Assembly: GCF_963556105.2 (NCBI RefSeq)
Contig: NZ_OY829947.1
Span: 25,743 to 89,742 of the forward strand
DNA: 64,000 bases
DNA from: an uncultured Tolumonas sp.
GTDB taxonomy: Bacteria > Pseudomonadota > Gammaproteobacteria > Enterobacterales > Aeromonadaceae
Reading direction: 5' to 3'
Shown here: piece by piece, positions 52,252 to 62,700 of the stretch
How the letters are laid out: each line of letters starts with the position of its first letter
Position numbering within the stretch: the stretch's first letter is position 1
Position numbers and translations under genes: made by a program
Notes under the pieces: generated by a model
The model's input: only the letters and a program-made list of their open reading frames with translations
The model's database searches: none
Told to the model about the DNA's origin: nothing

Positions 52252-54804
52252 TTACGGCGCGTAATTTAGCATTTTGTGAATTACCGCCCAAGTATGCTGA
52301 ATATCAATTGGTTTAATCAGGACATAATCAAAATATAATTCTGTTGATGAATTTTGTAGTACAGACATAATTTCATCCGTTATAGCAATAACAGGCGTAT
52401 GACTTGTTATTTCATTTTTTCGTAAACGATAGAGTAATTCATATGCATCCATGCCATGAATATTAGCATCCAGTAAAATAATGTCTGGTTCTACTTGTGA
52501 CAGCGTGCTAAATCCCTCATCGACAGATAATGCACTAGATATCACGTATTGATGTTTTTTGGTGGATAATCGAGCTAACTGCCGAATTGATGTTTGATCA
52601 CAACCAATACATAACAAATGATGAATTTCAGTAACCATGCCCGAGTCTTGTTCATCATCAAAATGAGTAGATAAATCTATAATAGGCAGCTGGGTTTCTG
52701 AATTATTGGCTAACGGTAATTCAATCCAGAATACAGAGCCTTCATTAATTTTGCTGCTAAAACCGACCCTACCATGCATAGATTCAATCAATTGCTTTGA
52801 TATGGAAAGCCCTATTCCAGTTCCTTTAATACCAGATGTTTCATAACCCAATCGATTAAATGGTTTAAATAATTCTTTCTGTTTATCTTCAGGAATGCCA
52901 CTACCCGTATCATGGACACTAATTCGCAGTTGGTCTTTATTCACATTTACTGTAATTTTTATACTACCATTAGGGTGGTTATATTTAATGGCATTAGAAA
53001 TAAGATTGATGATTACTTGACGCAAACGAGTGCTATCAGCCATTACCATCATCGTAGATGCTGGCAATTCTGCTGATAAATATAATTGTTCCTTTTCTAC
53101 AATAGCTCTAAGCATTTCATTACATTCAGAGCAAATTTTTATCGCATCGACAGGCTCTATATTTAATGAAGCTCCATTGTTTTCAATACGAGATAAATTC
53201 AATACATCATCAATTAGTTTCAGTAAATGATCTCCAGCCGTCATAATTTCATCCGTATATTCCTGACGCTCTCTTGACGATAATTTATTATTATCTTTTT
53301 GAAGTAACTGCCCAAAACCAAGAATTGCATTCAGTGGCGTTCTTAATTCATGACTCATGCTTGATAAAAATAAACTTTTTGTTTTATTCGCTGCATCTGC
53401 ATCTTCTTTTGCTCGTCGCAGATCACACGTAATTTCATCCAGCTTTTGCCCCATAGCTACAATTGCAAACGCAGTTTCCTGCAATTCAGCGATAGCAAAT
53501 GCTGGCTTATCCAGTTGGTATTTTTCATGACTAATCTGATCAACCATCTCTTTCATGTGTAGTAATGGATCAGAAATGGCTTTACTCATCCGCCGAGAAC
53601 TAAGCCAAATGAAGAATATGAAGATGATATAAAATACAACCAAACCACCTATCATCAGATAGCCGATTTGAGCAAATTGTTGAGCTAAAGTTCGAGTCTC
53701 ACTGTAAACCTTATTTTCATCTACGATAGTAATTAATTTCCAACGTGTTTCAGGTATAGACTCCCATGCCATTAATTTTTTATTGCCATTTAAGGTAATA
53801 AAACCTTTTCCGCTTAAACTGTTTTTTATATCGAAAACGATCTTTTGCGAATCCTTACGTAAAAAAAGGTTAAATTGTTCTGGCTTAAATATCTCTTTTT
53901 TTATTGCCTCTTGATAACTATGATTGGTCAACTCACGCAAACCAAAATCCTTTTCTCCTTCTGGTGGCAAAGCCATAATATTACCATTACTATTCACCAA
54001 AATAGCATACCCCCCCCAGGGTATGGCTAACTGCTGAATTTTTTCAATAATAGAACCTACTGTCACATCAAGACCGACAACGCCTTCTAGAAAATCTTGC
54101 CGATATACCGGTGCGATACAAGATGCCATCCAGCCATTCCCTGCCGGATCGATGTAAACATCTGTCCAGACTACTGTTCGTAACGGATCATTTTTCTTAT
54201 CAGCTAAATAATAAAAATTATAATCAGGGATCACCATGTCTTTCGGATATTGATCTAAGGTATTAAACCATGGGTAAATTCGATTATAGGAATCCCAACT
54301 ATTAAAATAGGTTGCTGCAATTAAAGGATTACTCTCTTTAATTCCTTTCATTAAAGAGTCTAACTGCGAAAGCCGTAATACCTTTTCATGATCTTGTTGT
54401 GCTAATGGTGTTGCTGATGAATAAAAAGAAGCCGCACCACCCGTATCTTTTATAGAGTAAAAAACACCTTGGGGTGATATCGCGTAATTAGATTTCTCAG
54501 TATCTGAAATGGCAATATTTTTATCTGACAAAACGCGTTGAGTTTCAGTTTGATATATTTCCGTTTGCCGAGAAATAGCCAATAACTGTTCCCGAATTAC
54601 TTCAGACTCACGCTGCGCAGATATCTGGAGTTCTTTATCAGCTTGCTGATAAATATAGTTAATATTTGCTTCTCTGATGAGGTTATTGCTAATCAGGTAG
54701 ACTGCAATAAGTACCGTTTCAACCAATACTAATGGTACTAATGCACTTCTGACCATTGCTCGCCAAACCCATTTTTGGGCTGACACATCGGCGAAACGCT
54801 GCAT
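52252..54804 (-). CDS. Hybrid sensor histidine kinase with Cache sensor and degenerate receiver
   Basis: Membrane kinase, 850 aa. The ATG at 54804 has GGAG 6 bases upstream; the frame extends to 54876. Two membrane helices (about 18-40 and 378-402) flank a periplasmic double-Cache-like domain with GWMASCIAPVYRQDFLEGVV. A HAMP-like linker leads to the HisKA box with His485 (SHELRTPLNAILGFGQLL). The ATPase domain has N, G1 and G2 boxes (INLISNAIKYNHPNG, HDTGSGIPED, GTGIGLSISKQLIE). The C-terminal receiver has Asp779 (IILLDANIHGMD) and a lysine in LIKPID, but its first acidic pair reads CIGCDQ with a single acidic residue, so phosphorylation may be impaired. The gene is visibly AT-richer than its neighbours. 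Its likely output is the lone receiver downstream. Confidence 0.9.
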   Translation of the reverse strand: MQRFADVSAQKWVWRAMVRSALVPLVLVETVLIAVYLISNNLIREANINYIYQQADKELQISAQRESEVIREQLLAISRQTEIYQTETQRVLSDKNIAISDTEKSNYAISPQGVFYSIKDTGGAASFYSSATPLAQQDHEKVLRLSQLDSLMKGIKESNPLIAATYFNSWDSYNRIYPWFNTLDQYPKDMVIPDYNFYYLADKKNDPLRTVVWTDVYIDPAGNGWMASCIAPVYRQDFLEGVVGLDVTVGSIIEKIQQLAIPWGGYAILVNSNGNIMALPPEGEKDFGLRELTNHSYQEAIKKEIFKPEQFNLFLRKDSQKIVFDIKNSLSGKGFITLNGNKKLMAWESIPETRWKLITIVDENKVYSETRTLAQQFAQIGYLMIGGLVVFYIIFIFFIWLSSRRMSKAISDPLLHMKEMVDQISHEKYQLDKPAFAIAELQETAFAIVAMGQKLDEITCDLRRAKEDADAANKTKSLFLSSMSHELRTPLNAILGFGQLLQKDNNKLSSRERQEYTDEIMTAGDHLLKLIDDVLNLSRIENNGASLNIEPVDAIKICSECNEMLRAIVEKEQLYLSAELPASTMMVMADSTRLRQVIINLISNAIKYNHPNGSIKITVNVNKDQLRISVHDTGSGIPEDKQKELFKPFNRLGYETSGIKGTGIGLSISKQLIESMHGRVGFSSKINEGSVFWIELPLANNSETQLPIIDLSTHFDDEQDSGMVTEIHHLLCIGCDQTSIRQLARLSTKKHQYVISSALSVDEGFSTLSQVEPDIILLDANIHGMDAYELLYRLRKNEITSHTPVIAITDEIMSVLQNSSTELYFDYVLIKPIDIQHTWAVIHKMLNYAP

Positions 54805-54888
54805 ATCACTCTCCATCAAACTTATCTTGTAAAGCTTAACGTATTTTAAATGCCATTTCCCTGAATATGGCGACAACTGAGAATGTTA

Positions 54889-55401
54889 TTACAACTTATC
54901 TTGATTCTGATTATCTGCTCCAGTTAACCAAACTTGAAGTGCAGCCAGAGAATCTGCGGTAAATTCTGATGCTCTGGTTTGTATCTCATCCGTAGTCATC
55001 AACAATACATATTCCACCTCTTCTTGTTGCAAGACTAACTCGCCATCGAACTGACAACTGAATACCGATCCCCAAACATTGCATTCGTTATCTTGATGTA
55101 AAAATGAGCCATGAAATCTCAGAGGAACATTTGTAATACCCATTTCTTCTGCTAATTCACGATATGCTGACGCTTGTATCTCTTCACCTTTAGACACAAC
55201 CCCGCCACAGCAAGCATCTAGCATCGATGGGCAATAATCTTTTGTGGCCGTTCGTCTTTGCACATACAACTGACCCTGTGCATTCTCAATGACAATATAG
55301 GTAGCCCGATGCAGCAGTCGTTGCTGACGCATCACGGAACGAGGAACAGCATCAATAACGTTGTTATTGGCATCAACAATATCTACCCATTCTTCCGTCA
55401 T
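54889..55401 (-). CDS. yfcD: Nudix hydrolase, YfcD type
   Basis: 170 aa. The ATG at 55401 has AGGAG upstream. The Nudix box is complete: GGVVSKGEEIQASAYREL continuing to AEEMGI. Start and middle match E. coli YfcD (EEWVDIVDANNNVIDAVPRS, YVQRRTATKDYCPSMLDACC), which is related to isopentenyl-diphosphate isomerase-like Nudix proteins. The substrate, probably a nucleoside diphosphate derivative, is not known. It is divergent from the acetyltransferase gene after 47 bp. Confidence 0.88.
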   Translation of the reverse strand: MTEEWVDIVDANNNVIDAVPRSVMRQQRLLHRATYIVIENAQGQLYVQRRTATKDYCPSMLDACCGGVVSKGEEIQASAYRELAEEMGITNVPLRFHGSFLHQDNECNVWGSVFSCQFDGELVLQQEEVEYVLLMTTDEIQTRASEFTADSLAALQVWLTGADNQNQDKL

Positions 55402-55448
55402 GTAGTTCTCCTGTTTTATCAATTCATTGTAAACTAACGCTTTAAATA

Positions 55449-55940
55449 ATGATGTTTTCTATGATTATCCGCGCTATTAACGATACTGACTGGCCTTCCA
55501 TTCTTAGCATACAGGCTACCGTTTATCCTGATATAACACCGGAAACAGAAACAGTACTCCGATCAAAAATCGTCCTTGGCCCACAAACTTGTCTGGTGAT
55601 CACAGATCAACAACATAATGTAACAGGTTATTGTTTAGCACATCCATGGCACAGACATCCGGCTAGTTTACATACGGTGTACTCGAAACCGCAGCAAACA
55701 GAATTACTCTATATACATGATATGGCTATCGCACCAGCATATGCAGGTAAACGATTTGGCAGCCAAACACTAAAATATCTGCAGGTCTGGGCAAAACAGC
55801 AGGGTTATCGGGAAGTGTCGCTGGTATCTCTTCAGCAAGCCGTTAGTTATTGGCAACGACATGGTTTTGAGCCGCAGAACTATGCTATTGATGACATGCA
55901 ATATGGTACAGGCGCCTGCTACATGCTCAAACAAATATGA
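55449..55940 (+). CDS. GNAT family N-acetyltransferase
   Basis: 163 aa, acetyl-CoA-dependent acyltransferase fold. The acetyl-CoA-binding motif A is in ELLYIHDMAIAPAYAGKRFG, with the pyrophosphate loop YAGKRFGSQ. The C-terminal AVSYWQRHGFEPQNYAI is typical. The start is uncertain: ATGs at 55449, 55452 and 55461, none with a clear ribosome-binding site. Substrate unknown. A strong terminator follows. Confidence 0.85.
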   Translation: MMFSMIIRAINDTDWPSILSIQATVYPDITPETETVLRSKIVLGPQTCLVITDQQHNVTGYCLAHPWHRHPASLHTVYSKPQQTELLYIHDMAIAPAYAGKRFGSQTLKYLQVWAKQQGYREVSLVSLQQAVSYWQRHGFEPQNYAIDDMQYGTGACYMLKQI

Positions 55941-55966
55941 AAAAGGCCAGCAGTTGCTGGCCTTTT
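55939..55966. terminator. Bidirectional terminator
   Basis: AAAAGGCCAGCA pairs with TGCTGGCCTTTT over a 2-base loop, between the acetyltransferase and the convergent pit gene. It overlaps the acetyltransferase stop codon. Confidence 0.88.
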
Positions 55967-55989
55967 AGCTAAAACATCAAATGCTGGTT

Positions 55990-57468
55990 TTAACCATTAA
56001 CAAAGATAATAGTTCCAAACCAAAACAGCCCAGCAGACAACGCAATAGTAACTGGCAGGGTTAATACCCATGCCAAGGCAATATTTTTTACTGTGCTAGA
56101 CTGTAAACCAGTACGATTCGCCAACATTGTTCCCGCTACCGCTGATGATAAGACGTGCGTAGTAGATACTGGCAACCCGCTCATGCTGGCGATCCCGATA
56201 GCTGCCGCAGCAGTGATCTGTGCAGCCATACCTTGAGAATACGTCATGCCTTTCTGGCCGATTTTTTCACCAACGGTCTGAACAATACGGCGCCATCCAA
56301 TCATTGTACCGCCACCCAGAGCCAGTGCTACCGCAAAAATAACCCACATCGGCGCATATTCAGTGGTCAACGTCAGGTCTTTACGCAATTTGTTCAAATC
56401 AGAAATTTCAGACGCTGGAATGTTAGGCAATTTACTGACTTTTTTAGCTGTGTCATCCAGACACAACAGCAGACGACGAACTTCTCGGCGTTTTTCAACA
56501 CTCAATTGATTGTAGTGTTCAGTTGTATTCAGCAAATTGGCAACAGTCGCGATCGATGACATTGAGTCTTTAGAGTCGCATTTAAATACCTGTGGCATAT
56601 CAGCATTTGGCACCTTATTTAAATCAATCATTTGATTTAAATACGCGCTATTACGCTGGTAGAAATCACCCATATGAACAGCGGCGTCTTTAGTTCGGCC
56701 GATCTGATAACTGGTGCTTTCCATATTCAATACGAACTGACCAGGCACGATACCAATCAGAACCAACATGATCAGACCAATACCTTTCTGACCATCATTG
56801 GAGCCGTGTACAAAACTCACACCCATGGCTGAAGCAATCAGCGTAAAACGAGTCCAGAACGGAGGGCGTTTTTTGCCATCCCATGTCTGACGTTCTTCGG
56901 GTGTTTTGTGAATTTTCGAGCTCGTAAAGCGCTTTTTCATCAAAAGCAGCAAGCCGCCAGCGATGACTAAACCGACAATTGGAGAAATGATTAGCGACAA
57001 CATGATATCAATGGCTTTTTGCACATTGATACCCTTGCTGATTTCAACACCTGTCATTAGTGAATTAGCTAAACCAACACCCAGTATTGCACCAATCAGT
57101 GTATGCGAACTTGAAGCTGGAATACCCAAATACCAAGTACCCAAGTTCCACAATATGGCTGAACTCAGTAATGCAAATACCATCACCAGACCATGAGCAG
57201 ATGCTACATTCAATAGCAGATCAACAGGTAACAAGTGAACAATGGCATATGCCACACCCAAACCACCGGCTAATACACCGGCACAGTTAAAGATACCCGA
57301 TGCAACCACAGCCATATGAGGAGGCATTGCTTTGGTATAAATAACCGTTGCCACAGCATTTGCCGTGTCATGGAAACCATTGATAAATTCATAGGCAAGA
57401 ACAAATGTCAGTGCCAACGCTAAACCCAGACCCAGTTCAAAGCTGAGCCCATTAAACATTTCTAGCAT
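55990..57468 (-). CDS. pitA: Low-affinity inorganic phosphate transporter (PiT family)
   Basis: Inner-membrane metal-phosphate/proton symporter, 492 aa (E. coli PitA 499). The two inverted PiT signature repeats are present: ALTFVLAYEFINGFHDTANA near the N-terminus and VSFVHGSNDGQKGIGLIMLV in the middle. GLPVSTTHVLSSAVAGTM near the end and a hydrophilic central loop (about 270-370) are also typical. The upstream region contains one CTGTCAT half-site on the coding strand but no full Pho box, which suits the usually constitutive PitA. A second ATG at 57459 is possible. Confidence 0.93.
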   Translation of the reverse strand: MLEMFNGLSFELGLGLALALTFVLAYEFINGFHDTANAVATVIYTKAMPPHMAVVASGIFNCAGVLAGGLGVAYAIVHLLPVDLLLNVASAHGLVMVFALLSSAILWNLGTWYLGIPASSSHTLIGAILGVGLANSLMTGVEISKGINVQKAIDIMLSLIISPIVGLVIAGGLLLLMKKRFTSSKIHKTPEERQTWDGKKRPPFWTRFTLIASAMGVSFVHGSNDGQKGIGLIMLVLIGIVPGQFVLNMESTSYQIGRTKDAAVHMGDFYQRNSAYLNQMIDLNKVPNADMPQVFKCDSKDSMSSIATVANLLNTTEHYNQLSVEKRREVRRLLLCLDDTAKKVSKLPNIPASEISDLNKLRKDLTLTTEYAPMWVIFAVALALGGGTMIGWRRIVQTVGEKIGQKGMTYSQGMAAQITAAAAIGIASMSGLPVSTTHVLSSAVAGTMLANRTGLQSSTVKNIALAWVLTLPVTIALSAGLFWFGTIIFVNG

Positions 57469-57710
57469 AAATATTAATCATCCGTGGATAGACGCGGCGC
57501 ATTATGACAGAAAGATGTTCATCCGAAAGTCTTGACGGAAGAAAAAGGTGAAAAAAATCGTGAAAAACAGGCTCTCGCGAATCCGCCATAGTGCGACTTT
57601 TCATCATCTTTCCAAGATCGACTACGCTTCATAAATTTATTACCTTTATGTAACAAAAAAGTAATAAGCAAATGAAACCATTAGGGTATCTAACCTATTG
57701 GAGTTATTTC

Positions 57711-57932
57711 ATGAAACGTTCTTTCCGTGAACATCAGGCGCTGCAAATCGCAAGATACATTCGTAGCTACTATCGGGGAACTTTTTATATTGAGCAATCT
57801 GGCCCATTTCACTTTGATGCCGGACGCGCCTGTTATGATGATGTAGAGAATGTACGGTGGAAAAAGGTTCTGGCTCAGATCAACAAAGAAATTCGTAATC
57901 TGAGCTCATTAAAAACAATGATCACCAACTAA
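57711..57932 (+). CDS. Small basic hypothetical protein
   Basis: 73 aa from the ATG at 57711, which has GGAG 8 bases upstream; the frame extends to 57672. It is basic and tyrosine-rich (ALQIARYIRSYYRGTFYIEQ), with no signal or membrane segment. Not recognised. Its stop codon overlaps the stop of the convergent DUF2845 gene. The good ribosome-binding site supports a real gene. Confidence 0.6.
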   Translation: MKRSFREHQALQIARYIRSYYRGTFYIEQSGPFHFDAGRACYDDVENVRWKKVLAQINKEIRNLSSLKTMITN

Positions 57933-58243
57933 CCTCGAGGCCCATCAACAATGTTTGTGATCACGCCACGTTCAACCGTCACGAGCTGTATGAAGTGATC
58001 ATGCCCCATATACATAGTCCAAACCTCGCCTGTTCGAATGATTTGTCTATGACCATACTCATCGACCACTACGCGAGTGGTATCGTCGATAGTTAAAGGC
58101 CGACCACATTTGATGAGTAATACAGCGGATGGGTCACCAACAGAAATCAGCGCATTACCACAACGAAAAGAGCCATCAGCCCAAGCGTAACCCGATATGG
58201 TCAGAGATAACGCAACGACCAAACTAGAAACTAATTTTTTCAT
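57929..58243 (-). CDS. DUF2845 family exported protein
   Basis: 104 aa with a clear signal peptide (MKKLVSSLVVALSLTISGYA, cleavage near AWA-DG). The mature part reads FRCGNALISVGDPSAVLLIK then CGRPLTIDD, the pattern of DUF2845. Two cysteines probably form a disulfide in the periplasm. AGGTG precedes the ATG. Function unknown. It converges with the small basic gene with a 4-base overlap. Confidence 0.82.
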   Translation of the reverse strand: MKKLVSSLVVALSLTISGYAWADGSFRCGNALISVGDPSAVLLIKCGRPLTIDDTTRVVVDEYGHRQIIRTGEVWTMYMGHDHFIQLVTVERGVITNIVDGPRG

Positions 58244-58437
58244 GGTTCACCTGAGCCTCACAAGAATACTGCCGCTTTTATACACTTCTTATATTAATTT
58301 TACATCTCTAATAAAAAACAGGTTCATCTTTTCGAAAGATAAACTGCAACAAATTGAATTATTCTTAATTGCAGTTGCCAGCATGGACAACAATCGTCAC
58401 AATCGGGCAGAACCTATATGAAGCAGAGAGGAAATCC

Positions 58438-59031
58438 ATGAGTAGTGTTTCTCTGGTCGCTAGTGCCGAATTACCTACCCCTTGGGGTGTCTTTACTATG
58501 ACCGGATTCAAAGAAGAGGCTACTGGTAAAGATCATGTTGCATTATCAATGGGCGACATCACCACAGCCGATCCCGTCTTAGCACGTATTCATTCTGAAT
58601 GTCTTACCGGTGACGCCTTATTCAGTTTACGGTGTGATTGTGGATTCCAGTTACAGGCAGCACTTCAGCGTATCGCCACCGAAGGACGCGGTGTTTTACT
58701 CTACGTTCGTCAGGAAGGTCGCGGTATTGGTTTGTTAAACAAGATCCATGCATATCATCTGCAAGATCAAGGTGCTGACACCGTAGAGGCTAACGTGGCG
58801 TTGGGTTTTGCACCTGATTTACGCGATTACACTATTTGTGCTGATATGCTGACACTACTGAATGTTAAATCATTGCGTCTGATGACTAATAATCCAAGAA
58901 AGATTAAAGCAATGGAACAGCACGGTATTCCTGTCGCAGAACGTGTGCCATTGGAAGAAGGGAAAAACCCGTTTAATGAATTTTATCTTTCAACTAAAGC
59001 GGGAAAATTAGGTCATATGCTGCACGATTAA
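58438..59031 (+). CDS. ribA: GTP cyclohydrolase II
   Basis: First committed step of riboflavin synthesis: opens GTP to a diaminopyrimidine, releasing formate and pyrophosphate. 197 aa, the single-function E. coli type without a DHBP synthase domain. The ATG at 58438 has GAGAGGA upstream. Zinc ligands are in [20 protein letters not shown]. The catalytic region [20 protein letters not shown] and the segment [10 protein letters not shown] are intact, as is [12 protein letters not shown]. No FMN riboswitch was seen in the 190 bp upstream. Confidence 0.95.
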   Translation: MSSVSLVASAELPTPWGVFTMTGFKEEATGKDHVALSMGDITTADPVLARIHSECLTGDALFSLRCDCGFQLQAALQRIATEGRGVLLYVRQEGRGIGLLNKIHAYHLQDQGADTVEANVALGFAPDLRDYTICADMLTLLNVKSLRLMTNNPRKIKAMEQHGIPVAERVPLEEGKNPFNEFYLSTKAGKLGHMLHD

Positions 59032-59084
59032 CGCCAGTAACTGAGGGAGTGACGTAACTCAGCTTGCTCCTTTAGTTCCAACTG

Positions 59085-59672
59085 CTAATTATTCGTATAG
59101 TTTGCGTTATGTACTAATAACATATCCAGCGGATCAATCAAGTTATCATAATGCCCCATAGCTGGCTCACACGATAAATCATGACTGTTACTCACAGGTA
59201 GTTTTATATCGCTAGCTTCTGGATGCATCAATAGCTTATCTAAAGACTTTTCGGGTAAAAATAGTAAAGAATCTATATCTAGTACGCTATTTTCATCATT
59301 ATGTATATTCGCCTGCGATTCATAGGCAATATCTGACCAGAGATTTGGCTGCTCTGAATCAAACGCAACCAGATCGGAGAAATCGGTTGATTGTGCTAGC
59401 TCACTCACTGGCGATGAATATACATTGTCCTTTATGCAATAAGTAACAACTTGATCAATCTGTGTATTTTCGAGCATTATATACGATAATGCCGCCCCGG
59501 CAAAATCAACAAATAACTCGCCAGCAAGCACTCCGTCGGAATCTAATATTTCCAGCCCATCAAGGCTGCTTCCAGACAATACAGATGAAAATCCGTTATT
59601 AGTTTCACAGGAAATACAGTCATCTCCATCCCAGTGATACGTAACATTATCAAGCGATATCCAATTAATCAT
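59085..59672 (-). CDS. Acidic hypothetical protein downstream of the giant adhesin
   Basis: 195 aa from the ATG at 59672 (AGAGA upstream; the frame extends to 59717 through the hairpin). It is strongly acidic, with many Asp and Ser residues, and has no signal or membrane segment. The start reads MINWISLDNVTYHWDGDDCI. The C-terminal third is disordered-looking. It is not recognised. It lies 70 bp downstream of the adhesin on the same strand, separated by a hairpin, so expression may be by read-through. A role with the adhesin is only positional inference. Confidence 0.65.
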   Translation of the reverse strand: MINWISLDNVTYHWDGDDCISCETNNGFSSVLSGSSLDGLEILDSDGVLAGELFVDFAGAALSYIMLENTQIDQVVTYCIKDNVYSSPVSELAQSTDFSDLVAFDSEQPNLWSDIAYESQANIHNDENSVLDIDSLLFLPEKSLDKLLMHPEASDIKLPVSNSHDLSCEPAMGHYDNLIDPLDMLLVHNANYTNN

Positions 59673-59705
59673 TTTTGTCTCTACTGTTTTCGGCTCCCCC
59701 AAAAG

Positions 59706-59736
59706 AGCCCTGAACACCTCCGTGGTGTTCAGGGCT
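59706..59736 (-). terminator. Terminator after the adhesin gene
   Basis: AGCCCTGAACACC pairs with GGTGTTCAGGGCT (13 bp, 5-base loop). On the minus strand it is followed by CTTTT. It begins 6 bases after the adhesin stop codon and precedes the acidic protein gene. Confidence 0.8.
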
Positions 59737-59741
59737 GATTG

Positions 59742-62700
59742 TTAAGTTTTATCAATTAACAAATGTTGGTTATTAATTAACGTTGTCAGAATAGTTGAAA
59801 CAGAACTCGCACCAACATCGTCATAGTGAACATGATCCAACACAATCTGGTTTGTAATATTAGTGGTTGATGTACTGTTAGTATCACTATGTATAGAAAT
59901 TGTGATGCCAGTTGCAGCATCATCAGTAACCGTTAAGTGCTGAAGCAGAACTGAAGCACTTTCATTACTGGTATCGAGCAAATCACGAATATCAATGACA
60001 TCTGTTGATGCAGAGAAATCCTTAATGTGGTCCGTGGTTGGTGCAGCAACAGTTCCTTTATCAGACGCAGTCCAGAGGAAGGTATCTACACCATCGCCGC
60101 CGGTTAGAATGTCATTGCCAAGACCGCCCCTCAGTACATTAGTATTACTATCACCGATGAGCGTGTCGTTGTAGTTAGATCCAGTTATATTTTCAACATT
60201 GGTGATAGAGTCAGAACCATCACCACCAATAGCCATACCGGTAGTCAGATTAACGTTTACCGCAGAGGCCGCATGACTATAAACAGCTGTGTCTATGCCC
60301 GCACCACCATCCAGATAATCATTGCCAATACCACCTTCCAGAGTGTCGTTACCAACACCACCAACAATGTGGTCTTTACTGTCACCGCCTGTCATCCAGT
60401 CATCAGCGGATGTGCCTGTCATCTCGACACCAGTACGGACATACCAATGATGGTCATTAGCATCCTGATAGATATCCTGCAATGCGCCAAGAGAAGACAG
60501 CGCAGAGGATGAGAATAAAGTATACGTATCATCGCCTAGCGTGGTGTACGAACTATCACTATCACCGTGAAGTTTAATTTCCACTCTGAACGTCGCGTAA
60601 CCACCTTGATCCCAATACAAGATATCTAACGGTAACAGTCCATTTGATAAGTTAATATTCTGATACGTTATAGTTGAAGTCGATGAGATACCATCAAACG
60701 TCGCAACAGCATTTCCGTTCAAACTTATCTGATATCCGTCATCCGCAGTGACCCGGATGTCATATTCACCCGCAGTAGCCATATTGACATAACCATTCAG
60801 ATGTATCAGCGCATCCGTGGTATTCCCCAAGCCAGATAATACTGTAATATTAGATGCATTACTGCTGTTAGAACCCGTTAGGAAGGTATAAAGGTTGCCA
60901 CTTCCCGATGCAATGCTACCACTCGTGTCTTTCCCGTTTTGACCTAGATCGCTACTGAACAATCCGTTATTCGTACCATGGCTTAAACCAAATTCAAGTG
61001 AATTCGCAGTAAATGTTACATCAGAAGTACTGCCTCGATCTGCCAATATAGCTTTTGCATCACCCAGACTATCTAGATTTCCATATGATTTATCATCAGT
61101 ATGCACCCGGGTTGAGTTATTATAACCATCTTTAGAACTGGTCGAATTATCATTGTAGCCAAAATATTGACCGGTTAATCCAAGCAATGAGGCGTCGACA
61201 GGCACAACATGTCCAATCATCAGTTTAACTGATGAACTTGCCGTATCACCATCGTTGTCCACCAAGGTATAACTGAAGCTATCTGATGTTGCTGTCGATT
61301 TACCATTTGGGGAAAACGTGTACTTACCATCATCCATATCAATAGACAATGTTCCACTGCTGGCAGTTGTCACAGTCAATAGATGCGTTGATGCGTTAAA
61401 TTGATAGCTACTACTGCTTGCAGCAGTACTTATCGTTGACCCAGTAAATGTATAGGTTACGCCATTTACAATAATTGACTGTACGTGCCCACCATCGGCC
61501 CCTATGCCGCTTTGCAACAAGTTTCCACTAACTAAATCTCCGCTTACTGCAATCGTTGCTTGTGCAATTGGCATCGCAGCTGACAATGTACTTAAATCAG
61601 AGACGATCACGGAGTTTGTATTAGTACGGGTAGCGCCATCATAAGCTATAGGATCTAAATATGAGGAATTGGAATCTGCACCAATACCAATAGCGTATGA
61701 TGTAATGTGATTGGAAGATAAATAATTTTGCCAGCTAGTCTCTTCTGTTCCTGCAATACCATTAGATCCTGTGCCATTATTTTCTGTCGGAACACCATCA
61801 GAGAAGAAATAACTAACATTCTGTACACCACTACCCGTTAATTTTCCTGACGTGGTATATGTTGACTCAGTTTGAGCGATAGCTGCATCGTAGTCAGTAC
61901 CTCCCGATGCAGTAATTGAGCTTAACTTAGCCTCTGCCTGTGAAACCGTCATCCATGTAGAAGATAGCTGTGACGCTGTAGAATTGAATGTCACTAGCTG
62001 CACCATAACATTACCCATACCGGCATAAGTATCTAGTAACTTAATTATTGCCGCTTTTGCCAAAGAGAGTCTTGTTTGTGACATACCTGTTGGTATGTTA
62101 TCCATACTTCCGGAGACATCGAGAGTAATAATAACATTGGTATTGCAGGATGAAGCTTGTACAGTTTGATAGACAGATGTGGCAACCGGTGCGTCATCTT
62201 CAATATTAACCGTTAATTTAGACGATGTAGTCGCTTTACCATCACTAACCGACAAACCAATATCAATCGATTTGACATCTTCAGCGCCTGCAGTTGCATG
62301 ATCAATCGCTTTTAATAATGAAACCGAATAATTCCCACTGTTATCTATTGATGCCTTAATCACATCACTCCCACCGGCAGAACCAGTCAAAGTATGACCG
62401 TCGGTAGATACCCCCCAAGTAACTGTCTGACCACCCGATGTTAAAGTAGTTAAAGGCGCCACCAATTTAACCGTTAATGGATCATTATCGGCATCCGAAA
62501 TAGTTATTTTTCCGGAAGAAATAGCTGAATTTGTTGTATCAGAAGTACCAACGGAATCAGTCAACCCACCCGTTAACCCCTCTTCAGAAACAGATGCTGT
62601 TGCTGCAACAACTTGAGGCGCATCATTCAAACCAGATACATTGATTTGCAATGTAGCCGTATCAGTTCCGCCATTTCCGTCAGATACGGTATAGGTAAAG

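Noticed and set aside
54010-54017. Run of eight C in the histidine kinase as a frameshift site
   Set aside because: The kinase reads through without interruption.
57495-57520. Pho box upstream of pitA
   Set aside because: Only one CTGTCAT half-site is present; the required 11-bp-spaced second half is missing.
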